The position numbers and the translations under genes were made by a program. The notes beneath the pieces are model-generated. The model had not been told where the DNA came from, did not search any database, and saw only the letters and a list, made by a program, of their open reading frames with translations. A stretch of DNA of 64,000 bases, from contig JAZGTN010000193.1 of NCBI GenBank assembly GCA_037783415.1, positions 219,342 through 283,341 on the forward strand. The letters run 5' to 3'. Shown here one piece after another: positions 33,963 through 46,548 of the stretch (its first letter is position 1; each line of letters begins with the position of its first letter). Origin of the DNA: Leptasterias polaris (Eukaryota > Echinodermata > Asteroidea > Forcipulatida > Asteriidae).

Positions 33963-35181
33963 TACATGAACAGTTGGCTATCGCTACCAGCGTAGCGCGC
34001 AGCATACCATTGATAAATTACGGCGGCGGCCATATTGTTACCGGAAGGCGATGATACTGAATAACGGTGAGAAGTTGAGAACTTATCATTTTTTGCAACT
34101 TTTTTTTGCGGAGCGGATTTTCTGGATCCGCGCCGAGCTCACACTGTGAGAACAAAGAACACGTATAGAGCCTAATTTTGGCGGGATCCGGTTTCAAAAG
34201 AGAACTGCAGGTGCATAAACGTGAAGAGCAAAAAGTTTCGAATTGTCACTCTATATGAGGTTCGTGGAGACGATAGCGGATCGAACCATAGTTCTAGGAG
34301 TACATGACCCCCACCACTGACAAACCCATTCTACCTGTGCCCCCCCAATTGGAAGCAATCCCCCCCTGTGCCCCCCCCCCCCTCACCACCGAAAAATTCT
34401 TGGCTACGCCGCTGCTCATTATACGCATACTTTTGAATAATAGTAGCCTATAATGCCTTTAGCTTCAAGGTGGTGTATTTTAACGTTTTATGTATCCCGT
34501 GAGCCATGCATTGTTGATAGATTCTAGGTCTGTCTTTATTATACAATCAGCAATCGAGAGGCGGGGGGGGGGGGGGGGGGGGGGGTGGGAGGGGCGGGCG
34601 CTGTGATTGGGGCAGGTATATGTTAGGCATTTTTTGCATAGTGATGACCTGGACGTTTCTGTTGATTGCCTCATATGATGCAAGAGTATTATAGCACTGA
34701 AGAATTGACAATTGTATATGTATGAGTAAAAACAAACATTATTATATCAAAACAACTGTAATACAAGAACAAACGGTTATTCGTTGTTATTTGTTTTGTC
34801 AAACTAAGCTTTAATTTTCAACAGTACTTTATTATAACACAAAAGCGGCTTTACATTAATTTATTTTAAATGTGAGGGTATTTTTGTAATGCCAATAAAT
34901 TACTTGAAAAACTATGTGTCTAAATATACATTTTTCATTTTATCAGAAATTACAATCGACGGTTCTTTAACAGTCAGTGGCATGAATGACGCCATATTGA
35001 CAGTGGCTAGCTGGTGGTGGCAGATATACTTAATGCTTACGAAGTTGGTGTTTTAAGAGTAAAAATGTGCGTCAAACTTTCTGAAAGTGTCATGCTGAAT
35101 TACAAACAAAATGGTGGCCCTAGAAAAAAGTTTTTCGTCATGACGTCATACACCTGGGTCACCCCTTACCCGCTCTTCAAG
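33963..35181. other. Spacer with poly-C and poly-G tracts
   Basis: No gene was seen. Poly-C runs near 34340-34382 lead into TTGGCTACGCCGCTG near 34398, which resembles one end of a CAGTGGCGTA-type element. A 23-base G run lies at 34563-34585. Confidence 0.4.
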
Positions 35182-35373
35182 CAGGGCCCCATAAAGCATG
35201 TAAGCACAAAAACTTGCTAAGCACAGAAAATATTGCTTAGCAGAAACTGGTTACCTGCCAAAACTCCATAAAGTTTACATTGATGTGACTGGTCCCCGAC
35301 TCATTTTTTGCTTAACAATAGAAATTTGCTAAGCAGTATTTTCTGCTGAACAGCTTTATGAAATTGGGCCCTG
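35182..35373. mobile_element. MITE with CAGGGCCC ends, copy 2
   Basis: The ends CAGGGCCCCATAAAGC and GCTTTATGAAATTGGGCCCTG are imperfect inverted repeats. The interior, with TGCTTAGCAGAAACTGGTTACC, matches the design of 13760-13962. It has no coding capacity, and no target duplication is evident. Confidence 0.75.
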
Positions 35374-37198
35374 GTATACTTGGGTCTGCCCCGGTGAGCA
35401 ACAGCAATGACGTCAAAGCTTTTATAACTTACTTTATGTCAACCACATTTGTACATGCCAGAATTATTTTTTTTAAATGAATTTGTTTACTTGCTGATAA
35501 AGTCTAAATAACTGTCAACATATTAAGTCACAAAGGCCGATTGGAAAAGACAGATGTTTGATGATACTGTGTGGTCTATACCCAGTTTCTTGCTCACTGG
35601 TACATTGTGACTAACGTGAGGAATTGATGTGCACATGTACAGTATTCAAAGGTTTGCCCTTTACACTAGCATGGCGTACATTGTCTAGTCAAAACTGCTA
35701 CGGGCTATAGTATAAACGCCGCTTCTCTACTTGCACTATGAGTCAAAACTCTGCAACCTACTTGTAAAGTAATTAATTTCCTTTTCAGATGTGAATAATT
35801 AATTTGAAAACAATTGTAATTTTATTTGACCTTTAAATTATACAAATGGTTTCGATCGCTACCATTAATAACACATCAGAAAAACAATACATGTTTAAAA
35901 TCTGGGCTACTAAAACTTCCTGTGGGCAAGAAATTATCTGAATTAATGTCCTCACTCAAAACGGAAAGCTTTCACCAAAACTAAGACCATGCTTTCAGTT
36001 ATAAAGTAGTCTCATTGTTTCTTAATACTCATCAGGACAATAGTGCCTAGTGTGTGTTGGTCTAGTGGGATTCAATTCCTTAAACCCTTTTCTTTCCACT
36101 GTAATGACAGGGAGCACCGGACACTTTTCAAGCATGTCCAAATGGGGGGCAACTTCTACCTGCTCATTTGTTAAGTGTGACTATCTTTCCAAAAAAACAT
36201 CCAAACTTGTTAACTTATTCAAATGTATACTTAATGTAAAACAAATAAAAATACACATACATTATATTTTCATTCTCATGCACTAGAAATTACGATTACT
36301 ATTACTAACATTGAAGTAAACAATTTTAAATATGATTTGTCTGCTCAGAACTATAACGTCAACAGAGCAATTTGTATGAATTTCATAAAATTGCTTTTGC
36401 ATGATTTGAGCTCCTGGTAAATGGAGTTTATTGATTGAGAGTAGTCCCATAATATTTGTTCGGCAAAAATAAACCTTTCGTTTTCGAATTAAATAATTTG
36501 TGTGTTGATTTTTTTTTAAACTGTATTTTTACGAATTTTCCATTAGTTGACCTTTCCATCAGTTGCAAGCGTAGCTTTGAGCCGACAGATTATATGTTTA
36601 TGCAAATCAGCCGTTAATTTGTCTGACTGATGACTGATTATTAATAAAAATCATTTACTATTTAAAAAGGGTTTAAAAGAAAGGTACATTTTTTTAATTT
36701 TGTGATTGGTTTTCTAATGAGACCTCCAATTCAGCTTACGGTTTAGTTCGGGGATTTTCTGGACATTTACATGGGACTTGTTTTAGTTGCAGCAATCGAA
36801 ACTAACTTGGATCATGGTAAACGTTTTTCCCGGAATTTTGTCTACGTTCATAATACTCGGACTTAACTCAACTGCAGCAACCGAAACAAGGAAAGCTGGG
36901 TTAATGGGTCTTCAAATAATATTTCGTCGTTTAGAAATATTTACTTGGAAATTGATGTATGGACTTCATAATATTTGGGATTTCAAATAATAATATTAGT
37001 CATGTATTTCGTCTTTGAAGACAGTGAGGCTGCTAATTCCCCTTCAAACATTACGTACCATTTGTTAACTGAAAGTAGTAGATAAATAGTGGGTACTAAT
37101 ATTGGTGAGAGACACTTTCATGTCTAAAATAATTGTGTTAGATCTTGTAGTGTTATACAGATGCTAAATTTGCATCGGGATTAAAGACATCTGATTGT
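35374..37198. other. Non-coding spacer
   Basis: A+T-rich with several short unrelated frames; none has recognisable domains or splice context. Confidence 0.4.
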
Positions 37199-37600
37199 GT
37201 TACGACATAAGTTCTGGCATGGCAAACGTTGGGGTTCGAAACCCACCTGAGTGATATGCCTATGCGTTATGACTTGGGAAAGTACTTAGTATACAGTGCT
37301 TAATACACATCGGTGTATGAGTAAAATGCAAAAAGTAATACATAATCTTCTTTCCCATTTGTTAACATCTATTCTATCTTTGCGGTTCCTGCCGCAAAAT
37401 CATTGGTTTTGAACTGGCTCTAGCCAATGGGCTAGTTCGGTTGTCTAGGTGGCAAGACATCTGCATGACAAAGGTCGAAGGTTCAATTCCTACCAGAGTG
37501 GTATGCCTGTGTGTTTTTTTAATCATATAACTCAGGAAAGTCCTGAGTTTTTAGTGCTGTTAATACATATAGGTGAATGGGGGAAAACAAACCGAAATAA
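37199..37600 (+). mobile_element. Two adjacent tRNA-headed SINEs, third family
   Basis: Two related units follow each other (about 37199-37335 and 37436-37595). Each has a B-box-like sequence (GGTTCGAAACCC; GGTTCAATTCC), then CAGAGTG/CTGAGTG-ATATGCCT, then a tail with GGAAAGT, AGTGCT and TAATACA(C/T)AT-GGTG. The second also keeps an A-box-like TCTAGGTGGCAAGACATCTG. A further scrap (CATCTGCATGACAAAGG) occurs at 37788. Confidence 0.6.
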
Positions 37601-37878
37601 TTAATTTTTTTAAATGAAATACCAGAAAATCTAACTTCTGAAGAAAACAAATATATAAAAATAAAAGTTCATTAAGAAATGAAATAAAACGATACACTTT
37701 TTATGCAAATTTACATCAAAGGATGTCCTGAAAATGATATAATAAAGTGCACAATATTATAATATCAAGTTTAGCATAAACTGAGAGACATCTGCATGAC
37801 AAAGGTTTAAAATACTTAGACATTTAAAATTCCGGAAAAGAAAAAAGAGAAACATCCTGAAAGAAATACTAGATTTAA

Positions 37879-38311
37879 AGTCACTGGACACGTTTGGCAA
37901 TTGTCGAAGACCAGTATTCTCACTTGGTGTATCCCAAAATATGCATAAAATAACAAACCTGTGAAAATTTGGGCTCAATTGGTCATCAATTAATTTGCAA
38001 GAGAATAATGAAAGAAAAATACCTTTGTTGCATTACTTTGTGTGCTTTCATATGCATAATAAAAGGCTTCAGCAAGAAGTCTTTTATTATTTGAGTGAAA
38101 AATTTAAAATTACATTACCTCAGAGGGAGCCGTTTCTCACAATCAGCAAGAAGTCTTTTATTATTTGATTGAGAAATTTAAAATTACGTTACTTCAGAGG
38201 GAGCCGTTTCTCACAATGTTTTATACTATCAACAGCTCTCCATTGCTCGTTACCAATTAAGTTTTTATGCTAACAATTATTTTGAGTAAATACCAAACGT
38301 TTCCAGTGCCT
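37879..38311. mobile_element. TTAA-flanked MITE with AG(T/G)CACTGGACACG ends
   Basis: The left end TTAA|AGTCACTGGACACGTTTGG and right end CCAAACGTTTCCAGTGCCT|TTAA are inverted repeats flanked by TTAA (37875-37878, 38312-38315). The 433-bp interior contains GCTCAATTGGTCATCAA and GAGGGAGCCGTTTCTCACAAT, and a 78-bp direct duplication (about 38069-38218). No protein is encoded. The TTAA target and AG start match the larger 19634-25889 element, so it may depend on the same type of transposase. A decayed copy seems to start near 46824. Confidence 0.7.
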
Positions 38312-38711
38312 TTAAGGAACAAAGTGTCACCGTACGATACACTTTTTAATGCAAATTTACACCATTGACCGTACTGAAAATTATATAGAAATAGCAAAAA
38401 GAAAAAAAGAAAACATATCAAATTGTTATCAAAAACTGAAAACAATATTGCAAGGTAATTCTCTCTTCCGCTCGTTGATATCAATTTACAAAGTGGCAAG
38501 TGCAAGGTACTAAATTGCCCAAAATGTACAGTGCATCTTGAAACACGAAATAAACGTTTCTTACGATTATCAAATAAATGTTAAGCATTCTTGAGTCAGG
38601 TGTCGTATCTCCAGTAAAAAGCCTAAAACATGTCAGACGTTTTTTTGCCTCAAATCATTAAATTTTTAGGTCTCTTATCGAGCATATCAAAATGACGCTC
38701 AGATGACCTGC
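38312..38711. other. Non-coding spacer
   Basis: Short A+T-rich spacer between the TTAA MITE and the third family R copy; no gene seen. Confidence 0.35.
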
Positions 38712-39245
38712 ATGCACAAATGCACAAATACACAAACAAAGGTTAAAAGCCAATACAGTATTCAGCAAAGGTTTTGCAAAACCTAAACAAATTTTCATAT
38801 ATACTGAATATGTTTAAACCTTTAGCCTGACAATCTTTAATGTACCCTATAAGGTTGTTAATAGTGTTGAGTTTCAATATATGATTTCCCCATACATACC
38901 ATAATAAGTTTTGACATTTGACAAAAATGTAAATCTAATAAACACCAACAGAAATGTGTCTTTCAAAGACTTAAACATAGTCCTAAGTTGATTCAGTGGG
39001 TGAATAAAGTTGTAGGCCTACAGTAGTGCGACACCAACAGGTAGTGCACGGTGCGGATACGCCGCTCCAAAGGCTCGTCTCACTCAGTATCAATGTGAAT
39101 GGTCAAGTAATCCGCCACGCCCAACGTTCCAGCTAGAAACAATAAAAAGAAATGAAACAAAAATGGCGATTAAAAGCTTTACGATTAACTGTGTTTCTGT
39201 CCTATTATTATTATTTTTTTTTTTCGTCACTATAGGTTTTTGTTA
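38712..39245 (+). repeat. Family R repeat, copy 3 (partial)
   Basis: This segment matches 11593-12635 with the 11778-12300 MITE absent. Shared blocks include TATAAGGTTGTTAATAGTG, GTAGTGCACGGTGCGGATAC and CCAACGTTCCAGCTAG. It serves as the empty-site reference for both the TA-flanked MITE in copy 1 and the TTAA-flanked element in copy 2. Confidence 0.75.
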
Positions 39246-40215
39246 TTGGATGTTTTTTCCTTCTTGTTTTTCTTTCTTTCTTTGTAAAAATGCGTTGGAC
39301 AATATTTGAGACACTCTGTGACACGCGGTTATCGAACGTTTCGTGAAAGTTGCAGCATTTTCAAAATCCATAAAGTTAAGAACGATTAAAAAAATAGAAC
39401 AAATACTTTGGAAAAAAATACTTTGGAAAAATTATTATCATTCAGACTTTAAACCATTTCATCAGAACCTACAAGGTTGTTCGTGCCCTAATTATTTTAA
39501 ACAATACTATTGGGTGTCATTTGGTGTACCATTCAATGTAGGATAAATTTACAGTCAATTTTATCAAAGACATGCGACTGTACTAATTGATGCCAGGTTC
39601 AATTTCACGGATATTTTGCGGATATTTTTTGAAAGGCTCAGAAGAACGCATTATGACTACATCAGTGTTCTGATATTTCGTTACACCAGTTGTGTGATAA
39701 AACACATTCACCACATGCACACAGTACAGTTGAAGGGGCACCTGTCCAGCCCGCTGGTAGTAAGGATAAAATAATGTCTACTTGAAGTTTAGAATGTCAC
39801 CAATTACATGCAACTCGCCCCCTGGCCCTGGGCACGATTTGGCATTTGGCTTATTTGGGTCATAGGTCGCACAAACCTGTGACCAATAGGATATCTCAAG
39901 TTAAAAAGAAAAGGTTTTTGGTATTTGCCACCAAGGCGGGAAACCCTCATTTCAGCTCAGATTTTCAAAGTCACTGTTCGGGAAATTAACCCATACACCC
40001 TCCTTGGTTTAGGAATTTTCATAACCAATCCTTGACATCATTTGTATATTTTGGCATTTTGTTATAACGATTATTTCTGTTGAGAAGCGGAATGCCACTG
40101 CCTCAGTTTTAACGAAGTTAGTTTGCATTTTACAGTTTTTTTAAAGTTGAGATTATTTAAATAATCTACAAGGTTTTCTTATCTCACAACAAACAAAGAG
40201 ATTGACAAATTAAAG
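39246..40215. other. Non-coding spacer
   Basis: No exon or element was identified. The short 67-codon frame at 39343-39546 is A+T-rich and unrecognised. Confidence 0.35.
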
Positions 40216-40290
40216 GGGTATGTAGCTCAGTTGGCAGAGCGCCGGAACGTTTCCTGAGAACGTTGGTTCAAATACCGCTCTAGTCAACTT
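40216..40290 (+). other. tRNA-like sequence, probably pseudogene
   Basis: The A-box consensus TAGCTCAGTTGGCAGAGC is followed 30 nt later by a B-box-like GGTTCAAATACC, at tRNA spacing. The acceptor arm does not pair and the T stem is broken at its closing pair (G against A). It is therefore a decayed tRNA or the head of an old SINE rather than a working tRNA gene. Confidence 0.5.
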
Positions 40291-41180
40291 TTGCTTTGTT
40301 CAATCTCAAATCATTCAACAGTTTATATTTTGTGAACAATGTAGCTAGCACCCCATTGTTGAGGAGGGGCTAATATTCCGACGGTATAATGTACAAGCGC
40401 TGGAAACACTCCGAGTGCAGTTTAAGAACGTTTATTGTCCTTTAACACTTTAACCTGTCAGTGCTTAATATTTATAATAATGATTTTTGAGGATAAACGT
40501 TTGCACAATTATTATTGGTAGTAAACATCGAAGCAAAAAACTTGCCAAGTTATTAGGGACAAGCATGCCCCGCATGTTTGGTGGCAAGCGGGCCAACATT
40601 TTTTGGCAAGTACTCTAGGTAACACTAAGCGTGCCGAGGAATTTTCGGGCCAGTAATGCCCAGTGTTTGAGGGAAAGCATGATCTACGCTTTGTTGTTAA
40701 TATTAGGGGCAAAACCCCCTCCATTTATATAATTGAGGATTTTTAATGCAGCCTTTTGCCCAAAGTTGGAATTGACAAAACGTGCTGAATTAAATACAGT
40801 GACGTTGTTAAAATGTGTCTAAAATAACAACAAAGTTTCGTTGATTGCTTATCTGTGAACTGTCTTAGAAAAGTAAGAGTATAGCTTCACAACCCAACCT
40901 TGTTACCATAATATTATTTCCTTGGTGTGCTAATCGTCTGAACCCCCCCCCCAAAAAAAAAAAAAAACCCAAAAAACAAAAACAACAACAAACAAACAAC
41001 AAAAACAAAAAAACAAACAAAAAAAACAACTACAACCCCAAAACATTTCTCACAGAGTTGTTCATAAAAAGGGTAGAGAGGAGAAAGTGCGTTTTTGAGT
41101 CTTTTGCTTGTTATACGCTTACACCTTTGTAAATGCTTTTTATGGAGAGGTATTGTTTTTTGACAGTATTTATGGCTTAC
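40291..41180. other. Intron or spacer with an A/C simple repeat
   Basis: This lies downstream (minus strand) of the last recognised exon of the LVFKGVAG gene. A C run followed by an A- and C-rich simple repeat occupies about 40940-41030. The expected final short exon of the gene was not found here. Confidence 0.4.
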
Positions 41181-41356
41181 CGGCTTTTGCATCATGCCAG
41201 GTTATTAAGTCGCTGTGTGTGCTGTACAGTATGACAGGATACCGGTTGAATGACTCCCATGAGCAACCGCCTGTGTTATCTAACACCACCAGCCAGCCAC
41301 AATCTGCGGAACATCCATTGCAGGGCTTACTGATGAAGAACCGCCGCTCCACTAAA
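41181..41356 (-). CDS. Secreted LVFKGVAG-domain gene, third recognised exon
   Basis: A 176-nt minus-strand exon lies between a CATACAG acceptor and a GCCG|GTAAGC donor. With the single base needed to complete the split codon from the previous exon it reads SLVERRFFISKPCNGCSADC, then GWLVVLDNTGGCSWE and VILYSTHSDLITW. The Cys-rich RFFI...GC and WLVVLD...CSWE motifs continue the domain started at 46712-46549. It ends in phase 1, so at least one short exon should follow toward lower coordinates; I could not locate it. No stop or frameshift is seen inside. Confidence 0.68.
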
Positions 41357-42267
41357 CTGTATGGTTTGTGCGAATACAATAAATATAGATAATACTAGAT
41401 CAGTAACCCAACACAGTGGCAGAAGCATCCACCACCATCATATAATTTGATTTGAAGTTTATTCGTATATAAAATATTTCCTGGAAGTATCACCTTAGAA
41501 AAGCTTTTATTTAAATGTGTGACTGCTCTGTCGAATTGAGGAATGTCTCGGAAATTTAGAAAAATGAGTTATGCATACCATGTTAACAAGTAACTCACCG
41601 GCTTTCCAGCAATATCATTGTTATTTCCGTAACTTATTCCAATCCGAAGTTATCGGGCAGTGAAGAAAGTCTACCAGTTAATGTCACTTCCATTTTTTAT
41701 GACGTCTTTATTTAGATAATCGTTTTTAACAACAGATATAGCTATTGTAGATATGCGTACAAACATGCTCAAGAAAACGTTTTTTGTGTGGATTTATTCA
41801 TCTTTTCATTTAAAGGTAAATACAACGACAAGAAAGATCAAGTTTTGCTTAACCTAATTCAATCGAAATCGTGTAGTGTTTTTTTCATGATTTTCGATTG
41901 TCAACAACTTTTGTAAGGCAAATTACACGTAAACTTGATTTCCGAGACATTTCTCATTTCGATAGAGCGGGTCACATTGTCAAGTAAAATCCAAACAATA
42001 ACGAGTTTTCAGTTTGTCTTCGCTGTTTTCCTACATTGGTTGGACATTCAGTCGGACTTCTAGATCTCGGCTACAACAATGCTCAGAAACGCAACGCAAT
42101 CGATGCTAATTTATTGATGCTGCTTTATGAAGCAGAGATGCTTTACTTCTACAATTCTACAGCATTATGTTTTGCATTATCATTATTCTGAATAAAATTG
42201 TCGATTTAGAGTAAAGTCTGAATATTGTCAATTATTGCTTGTTTCGTTATTTGGAAACATAATATAC
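41357..42267. other. Intron of the LVFKGVAG gene
   Basis: About 0.9 kb, flanked by a GTATAT donor and a CATACAG acceptor on the minus strand. No further coding or repeat element was recognised. Confidence 0.5.
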
Positions 42268-42440
42268 CTCCAAACACCACCACTAATAGAGAAGAAACTC
42301 GTAGTGACCGTTGTTGTCAGGTCACTCCATGGAGAGGATACAAGCCGCTCCTTGGCGAACCAGCTCAAAATGTCTGAGTCTGTTCCATTGAATACCAATT
42401 CAACTTTGACCCCAGTCTGGTCATACAAGGACAGCTTGAC
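42268..42440 (-). CDS. Secreted LVFKGVAG-domain gene, second recognised exon
   Basis: A 173-nt minus-strand exon starts in phase 0 after a CTGTCCAG acceptor with a long pyrimidine-rich run and ends in phase 2 at GGAG|GTATAT. It encodes VKLSLYDQTGVKVELVFNG, then DILSWFAKERLVSSPWSDL and TSFFSISGGVW. The phase joins 46549-46712 and 41181-41356 exactly. The pattern W-F...R...S.W.DL...FFSISG is one I recall from predicted secreted proteins of echinoderms and other invertebrates, without a named function. Reading past the donor reaches stops, supporting the exon boundary. Confidence 0.7.
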
Positions 42441-43590
42441 CTGGACAGATGTTCCAAAGTTGAAACAAAACAATGGAAAACAAAGTTTTAGGAATTGCAC
42501 CGAAGGAACTGGATCGTCACAGAACGCTTCACGAGAAGAAACCGACCACAAGATCGCAATTTACGGCGTTAAATTCGGCCATCTCGTGCATTTAAGCGTA
42601 ATTTTTCTCATCGGGTTTCATCTATTTATGTTATTATTATTTTTTCCTGGGGGGCGGGGGGTAGTGTTCGTGAACTTTTTCCCAAAACCTAGGCCTGAAT
42701 GAATTACCTTAAATTTATCAGGAGCTATAGGCCTATGCCTGATGAAGGGACAACAGTGATTTATTGATAAAATTGCTTAGTTTCTGTCATGATGTTTTTT
42801 GTATTGAATGTTTCTTGTTTTGTAATTTTTGTTTGTGTATGATGACAAAAATGGTGAACTCCATGATTAGAAAAACCTAAATGCTGGCAGTATTACGCCC
42901 CAGTTGATGATGTTAACGGTTGGAAAAGTATGCAACATCAATAATTTTGGTTTTCAAAATGGCTGACTGGAACCCCTTTTTAGATCGCCAATTTAAAATT
43001 TTTTTGTACTAAATTATTGGTACTATTATGTCATCAACCGGATTTGAACAAAAATAGTAATCGGACAATATCATCGGTATAAATGTGTTGATTTTCAAAA
43101 TGGCCGCCGTTTAGTTGAACGCATACTAATTACTTTGATCTCAATTTGTGGGCATCAGGTTTTAAAACTCTTTGTTGATGATGTCAATGATTAAAAATGT
43201 ATAAGTAAAGTAAAGGGAGAATGTGGCAGCCGCGTTGATTGATAAAATAGCTCTCATTTAAATTGTTAGTTGTTTATTACTTTAGGTCATCTTGTGTGTG
43301 TCCTAAATCAATTGCTCCAAAGAGTTTGCGTGTCGCGGGCTCAGAATTGACCTGGATTACGAGTCCTATTGGACCCGACCCATTACTGGGTCAGTGTGAC
43401 CTGGAATCTGGTCAAAATGATCCGAACCTCTGTCAAGCTGACGCAAATCCGAGTCCCAGTCAAATTTGTTAACTAGTTAAGTCAATATCGTGCTGGTCGT
43501 GTCAGTACTGTAGGAGGGTTTTTTGTACTGAAAGCTTAAAGCCATCTCGTTTCAATTTATTGCAAATTCAAAGTGTACCCAGCAGCAAAA

Positions 43591-43870
43591 TTGTGAAGGA
43601 AAATTGTGGCGCCTCCGAGCGCGTAGGTACGAAACCTTTACGGTGTTGGTCCTGGGCCCGCTTACGGGCCCCCGAAACACTTTGGACTATGCTCTATGGC
43701 ACAATGTCAGGCAACATTTGACCACTTTAAACATTTATTTTATTTTATTTTATATTTTTTTCAGCAAGAATGTTATTTATCATTTTTGAGTTGGGAGTCA
43801 TTGATTCAGATATCCTAAGTTAATAAACGAAATAAAATCAAACTGCAGGCTAAAATATTTATTCGAGGAC
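43591..43870 (+). repeat. Fragment related to the 17.1-19.3 kb hAT-like element
   Basis: The order GTGGCGCCT-CGAGCGC, GGGCCCGC, CGAAAC, TTGAGTTGGGAGTCAT and AAATCAAA-TGCAGGCTA matches 17175-17400. No terminal repeats or coding sequence are preserved. Confidence 0.6.
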
Positions 43871-45223
43871 GTAAAATGTGTTGGAAGCGACACACTACAT
43901 GAATTTTAAATAAAATCAACAGAATATTAATTTTGATTTACTTAACAGGATAAGAATGTAGCGCAAAATATGCTCCTATTGAGAACAATTTGCTTCTTCT
44001 GGCGAAAGTAGGCAGTTAAAATGATGGCCAGTAGGCAGTTAAGCCACCTGACCGCCCAGCCGCCCAAAGCAATGCACTGTAACATGCAGTAGGAGGAAAC
44101 GGGAAAATGTTACACACAAATAAAACTAGATAATCATTGGTACATACTATCAGAGTTGGTTAAGTCAAAATAAATCATATATAGATCATTATTAGTTTCC
44201 TCCTTCACAGTTGAATTATGAAATGTTAATGACGATGGAGTATTGAAGCTTATGCCAACACCACGCTCAGTAGTAAACAAAACAGTTCTTTTCTTTCATC
44301 ATGATACTGTCAAAAACAAATGACTTGTCATTTAATCAGTATGAGCATTTGAAGCCGGTAAAAGCCTTCACAAATATTGTGTTCATCCTTAGAAAAATAA
44401 TCGCGACAATCGCCATAACGATTACCAGTAGGCCTAGCGGTTAACGAGAGGCAGATATTGTTCCCTATAGGGACATATCACTTCTGAGGTTGAAGTAAAC
44501 TGTTATATTAACGAAATGGACGAAAATTGTGTGTAAATAAGAAGCCTTGGGTATGTTTCGGAAATTTGAACCACGATTATGGGGCGATGGGGATAGGAGC
44601 GATGGGGAAGGGGTCGAAAAACCCGGACTGAAGGTCATTGGACCATGATGGAGTAATGAATAGGTAGACTAGGTACCCTGTGGTCACGTTCAATTATGGA
44701 GGAAGGGGGCCATACATCGCCTTCCTTTATATTGAACGGCAAACAACCCAAAACTGTGGAAAGTTAATTTGGACCACTGAACACAATGCACACGCAATAT
44801 CATCTCAATAACGTCTGGACACAGCAAAACTGGCACAGGTGCCGCAAGGTGGATCGGAGCGCGTCAGACCACTTGCCAATCGGCAGTCTCCGTTAGGAAG
44901 TTCTGCCAATGGTTTTAATAATAAAATATTATAATTATTACATCTGTCTTTGCCGAAAAGCACAAAAACAATAGACCCCTTGCATAAGCCGCCATCGATG
45001 AGATGAAACGTGCAAACATTGGCTAAAAGGCTATCATTTGCTGAGAGTCGTGCGCAGAGCGTACCGTGCACTTTTCCATTATTAATTGTCACCAAAGATG
45101 GTGGTCGTATTGACGTCACGTGCAATCCATCTACCACTTACAAAGAAAGCAGTTGATTTCGGTAGTCACTAACCACAAACACAGTACATACCTTGAATAG
45201 GAGTAGTTTATTCGATGGAGCGT

Positions 45224-45483
45224 GGCCCAATTTCATGATGGCTCTGCTTACCACCGAATTCTGCGCTTGCGATCACCATTCTCCACATACCGAGCAAGCG
45301 CCGAATTTCTGCACTAGCTGTGTAAGCGTAGCATGCCTAGTAACGTGGACCACGTAAGTGCACAAGCAAACATTTCCCGCTATAGTTCACATCCCGTGAT
45401 ATACGCTTAACGTAAGCGCGGAATTCCCTGCAACGTAAGCACCGATTATGAGCTTACGATAAGCAGAGCCTTGAAATTGGGCC
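45224..45483. mobile_element. MITE with GGCCCAATTTCA and GGCTCTGCTTA ends
   Basis: The ends read TGGCCCAATTTCATGATGG, CTCTGCTTA and, at the other side, TAAGCAGAGCCTTGAAATTGGGCCA. The 260-bp interior repeats short TTACG/CGTAAGC-type words in both orientations and is non-coding. The outer ends match the 13.8- and 35.2-kb MITEs while the interior differs. Confidence 0.75.
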
Positions 45484-46548
45484 AAGGTCGTTTTATCACG
45501 AGTTAATAACGTGAGCAGTCTTTTACCAATCAGAATGCATGTTCTCTTCGAGGTATTTCTTAATATTATTTTATGACATGTAGGCCTAGACTGTGAAACA
45601 GTATTTTTGTGTATCCTTATAAATCGTCTTCGTATTATTTTTGTTTATTTTTAAATTTGTAGGACATGCCTTTTGTTTTAGTATTTATATTTTTATGTTT
45701 GTTTACATTATTTAAAGTTGTGTGATTTGTTGTTGTTGTTTTGTTTTGTTTTTGTATTTACTGTCTTTTTTGGCCCTTTGGCTGCCCATCAAGTCTTGGG
45801 TCCAGTGGATTTTTCAAGATGTGTTGGGCAAATGACTACCAATAATTTTAACCAATGACAGCCCATAGTTTTTGCACAAAGCATTTGCATTGCGCAGTGT
45901 AGAAGTGTTTTGTTTTGTTGTTTTTGTGTGTTTTAATTTGTTATTTTAATATATATTCTTTTATTGTTTGTATTTATTTATTATTAATTGTTATGCATTT
46001 TTATCGGGGGGGGGGGGGGTTGAGGGGTGGGGGAAATGCAACAGTTATTCGTCATTCATTCGCAGCTTTTCGAGCAAGCTGATTTATTACAGCACGAATA
46101 TGACTGTCCCACATAATTTGACCATAATGTTTGGTATAAATCACAATTCTAAATTGGGTCATCCACCCCCTCTGACCTCTGAGGGTTGGATGTTCTCTAT
46201 ATTCCTCCACAAATTTGGACTGTATGATTGGTTCGGGCCGGTGCCTGGGTTTGCCCATTACTTAATGGTTGGTTTAGATACCAACAAAAGTAACTGAAGT
46301 ACATGTACGCTGGACCTTGGTGTTCATTGGTTATGTTATATGTTAAATAATTATTGTTGTTAGAGCCCGTTAGCCCTATAGTGCTGATATCAGCTTGCCA
46401 AAACAATACTCGGTATCGGCGAAAAGGTTTCAATAAATCATTTGAAGATGTGGCAAAACATCACAAAATTGTGTCTTGGATTTCATCCATTAATAAGTGC
46501 GAGTGTAATTGTGAATTAAAGTAATCATCAAAAATGTAAAATGCTCAC

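Larger units (their letters stand above)
42441..46548. other. Large intron of the LVFKGVAG gene with repeats
   Basis: The 4.1-kb intron contains a diverged relative of the CACACTCTAAAA family near 43290-43470 (with GGTCAGTGTGACC at 43389-43401), a hAT-interior fragment (43591-43870), part of the repeat also seen at 31.4 kb (44768-44860) and a MITE (45224-45483). The rest is A+T-rich, with a G run near 46006-46019. Confidence 0.5.

Noticed and set aside
40216..40290. Functional tRNA gene
   Set aside because: Acceptor ends do not pair and the T stem is broken; kept only as a tRNA-like relic.
42235..42702. 155-codon plus-strand frame
   Set aside because: It is antisense to the well-supported minus-strand exon at 42268-42440.
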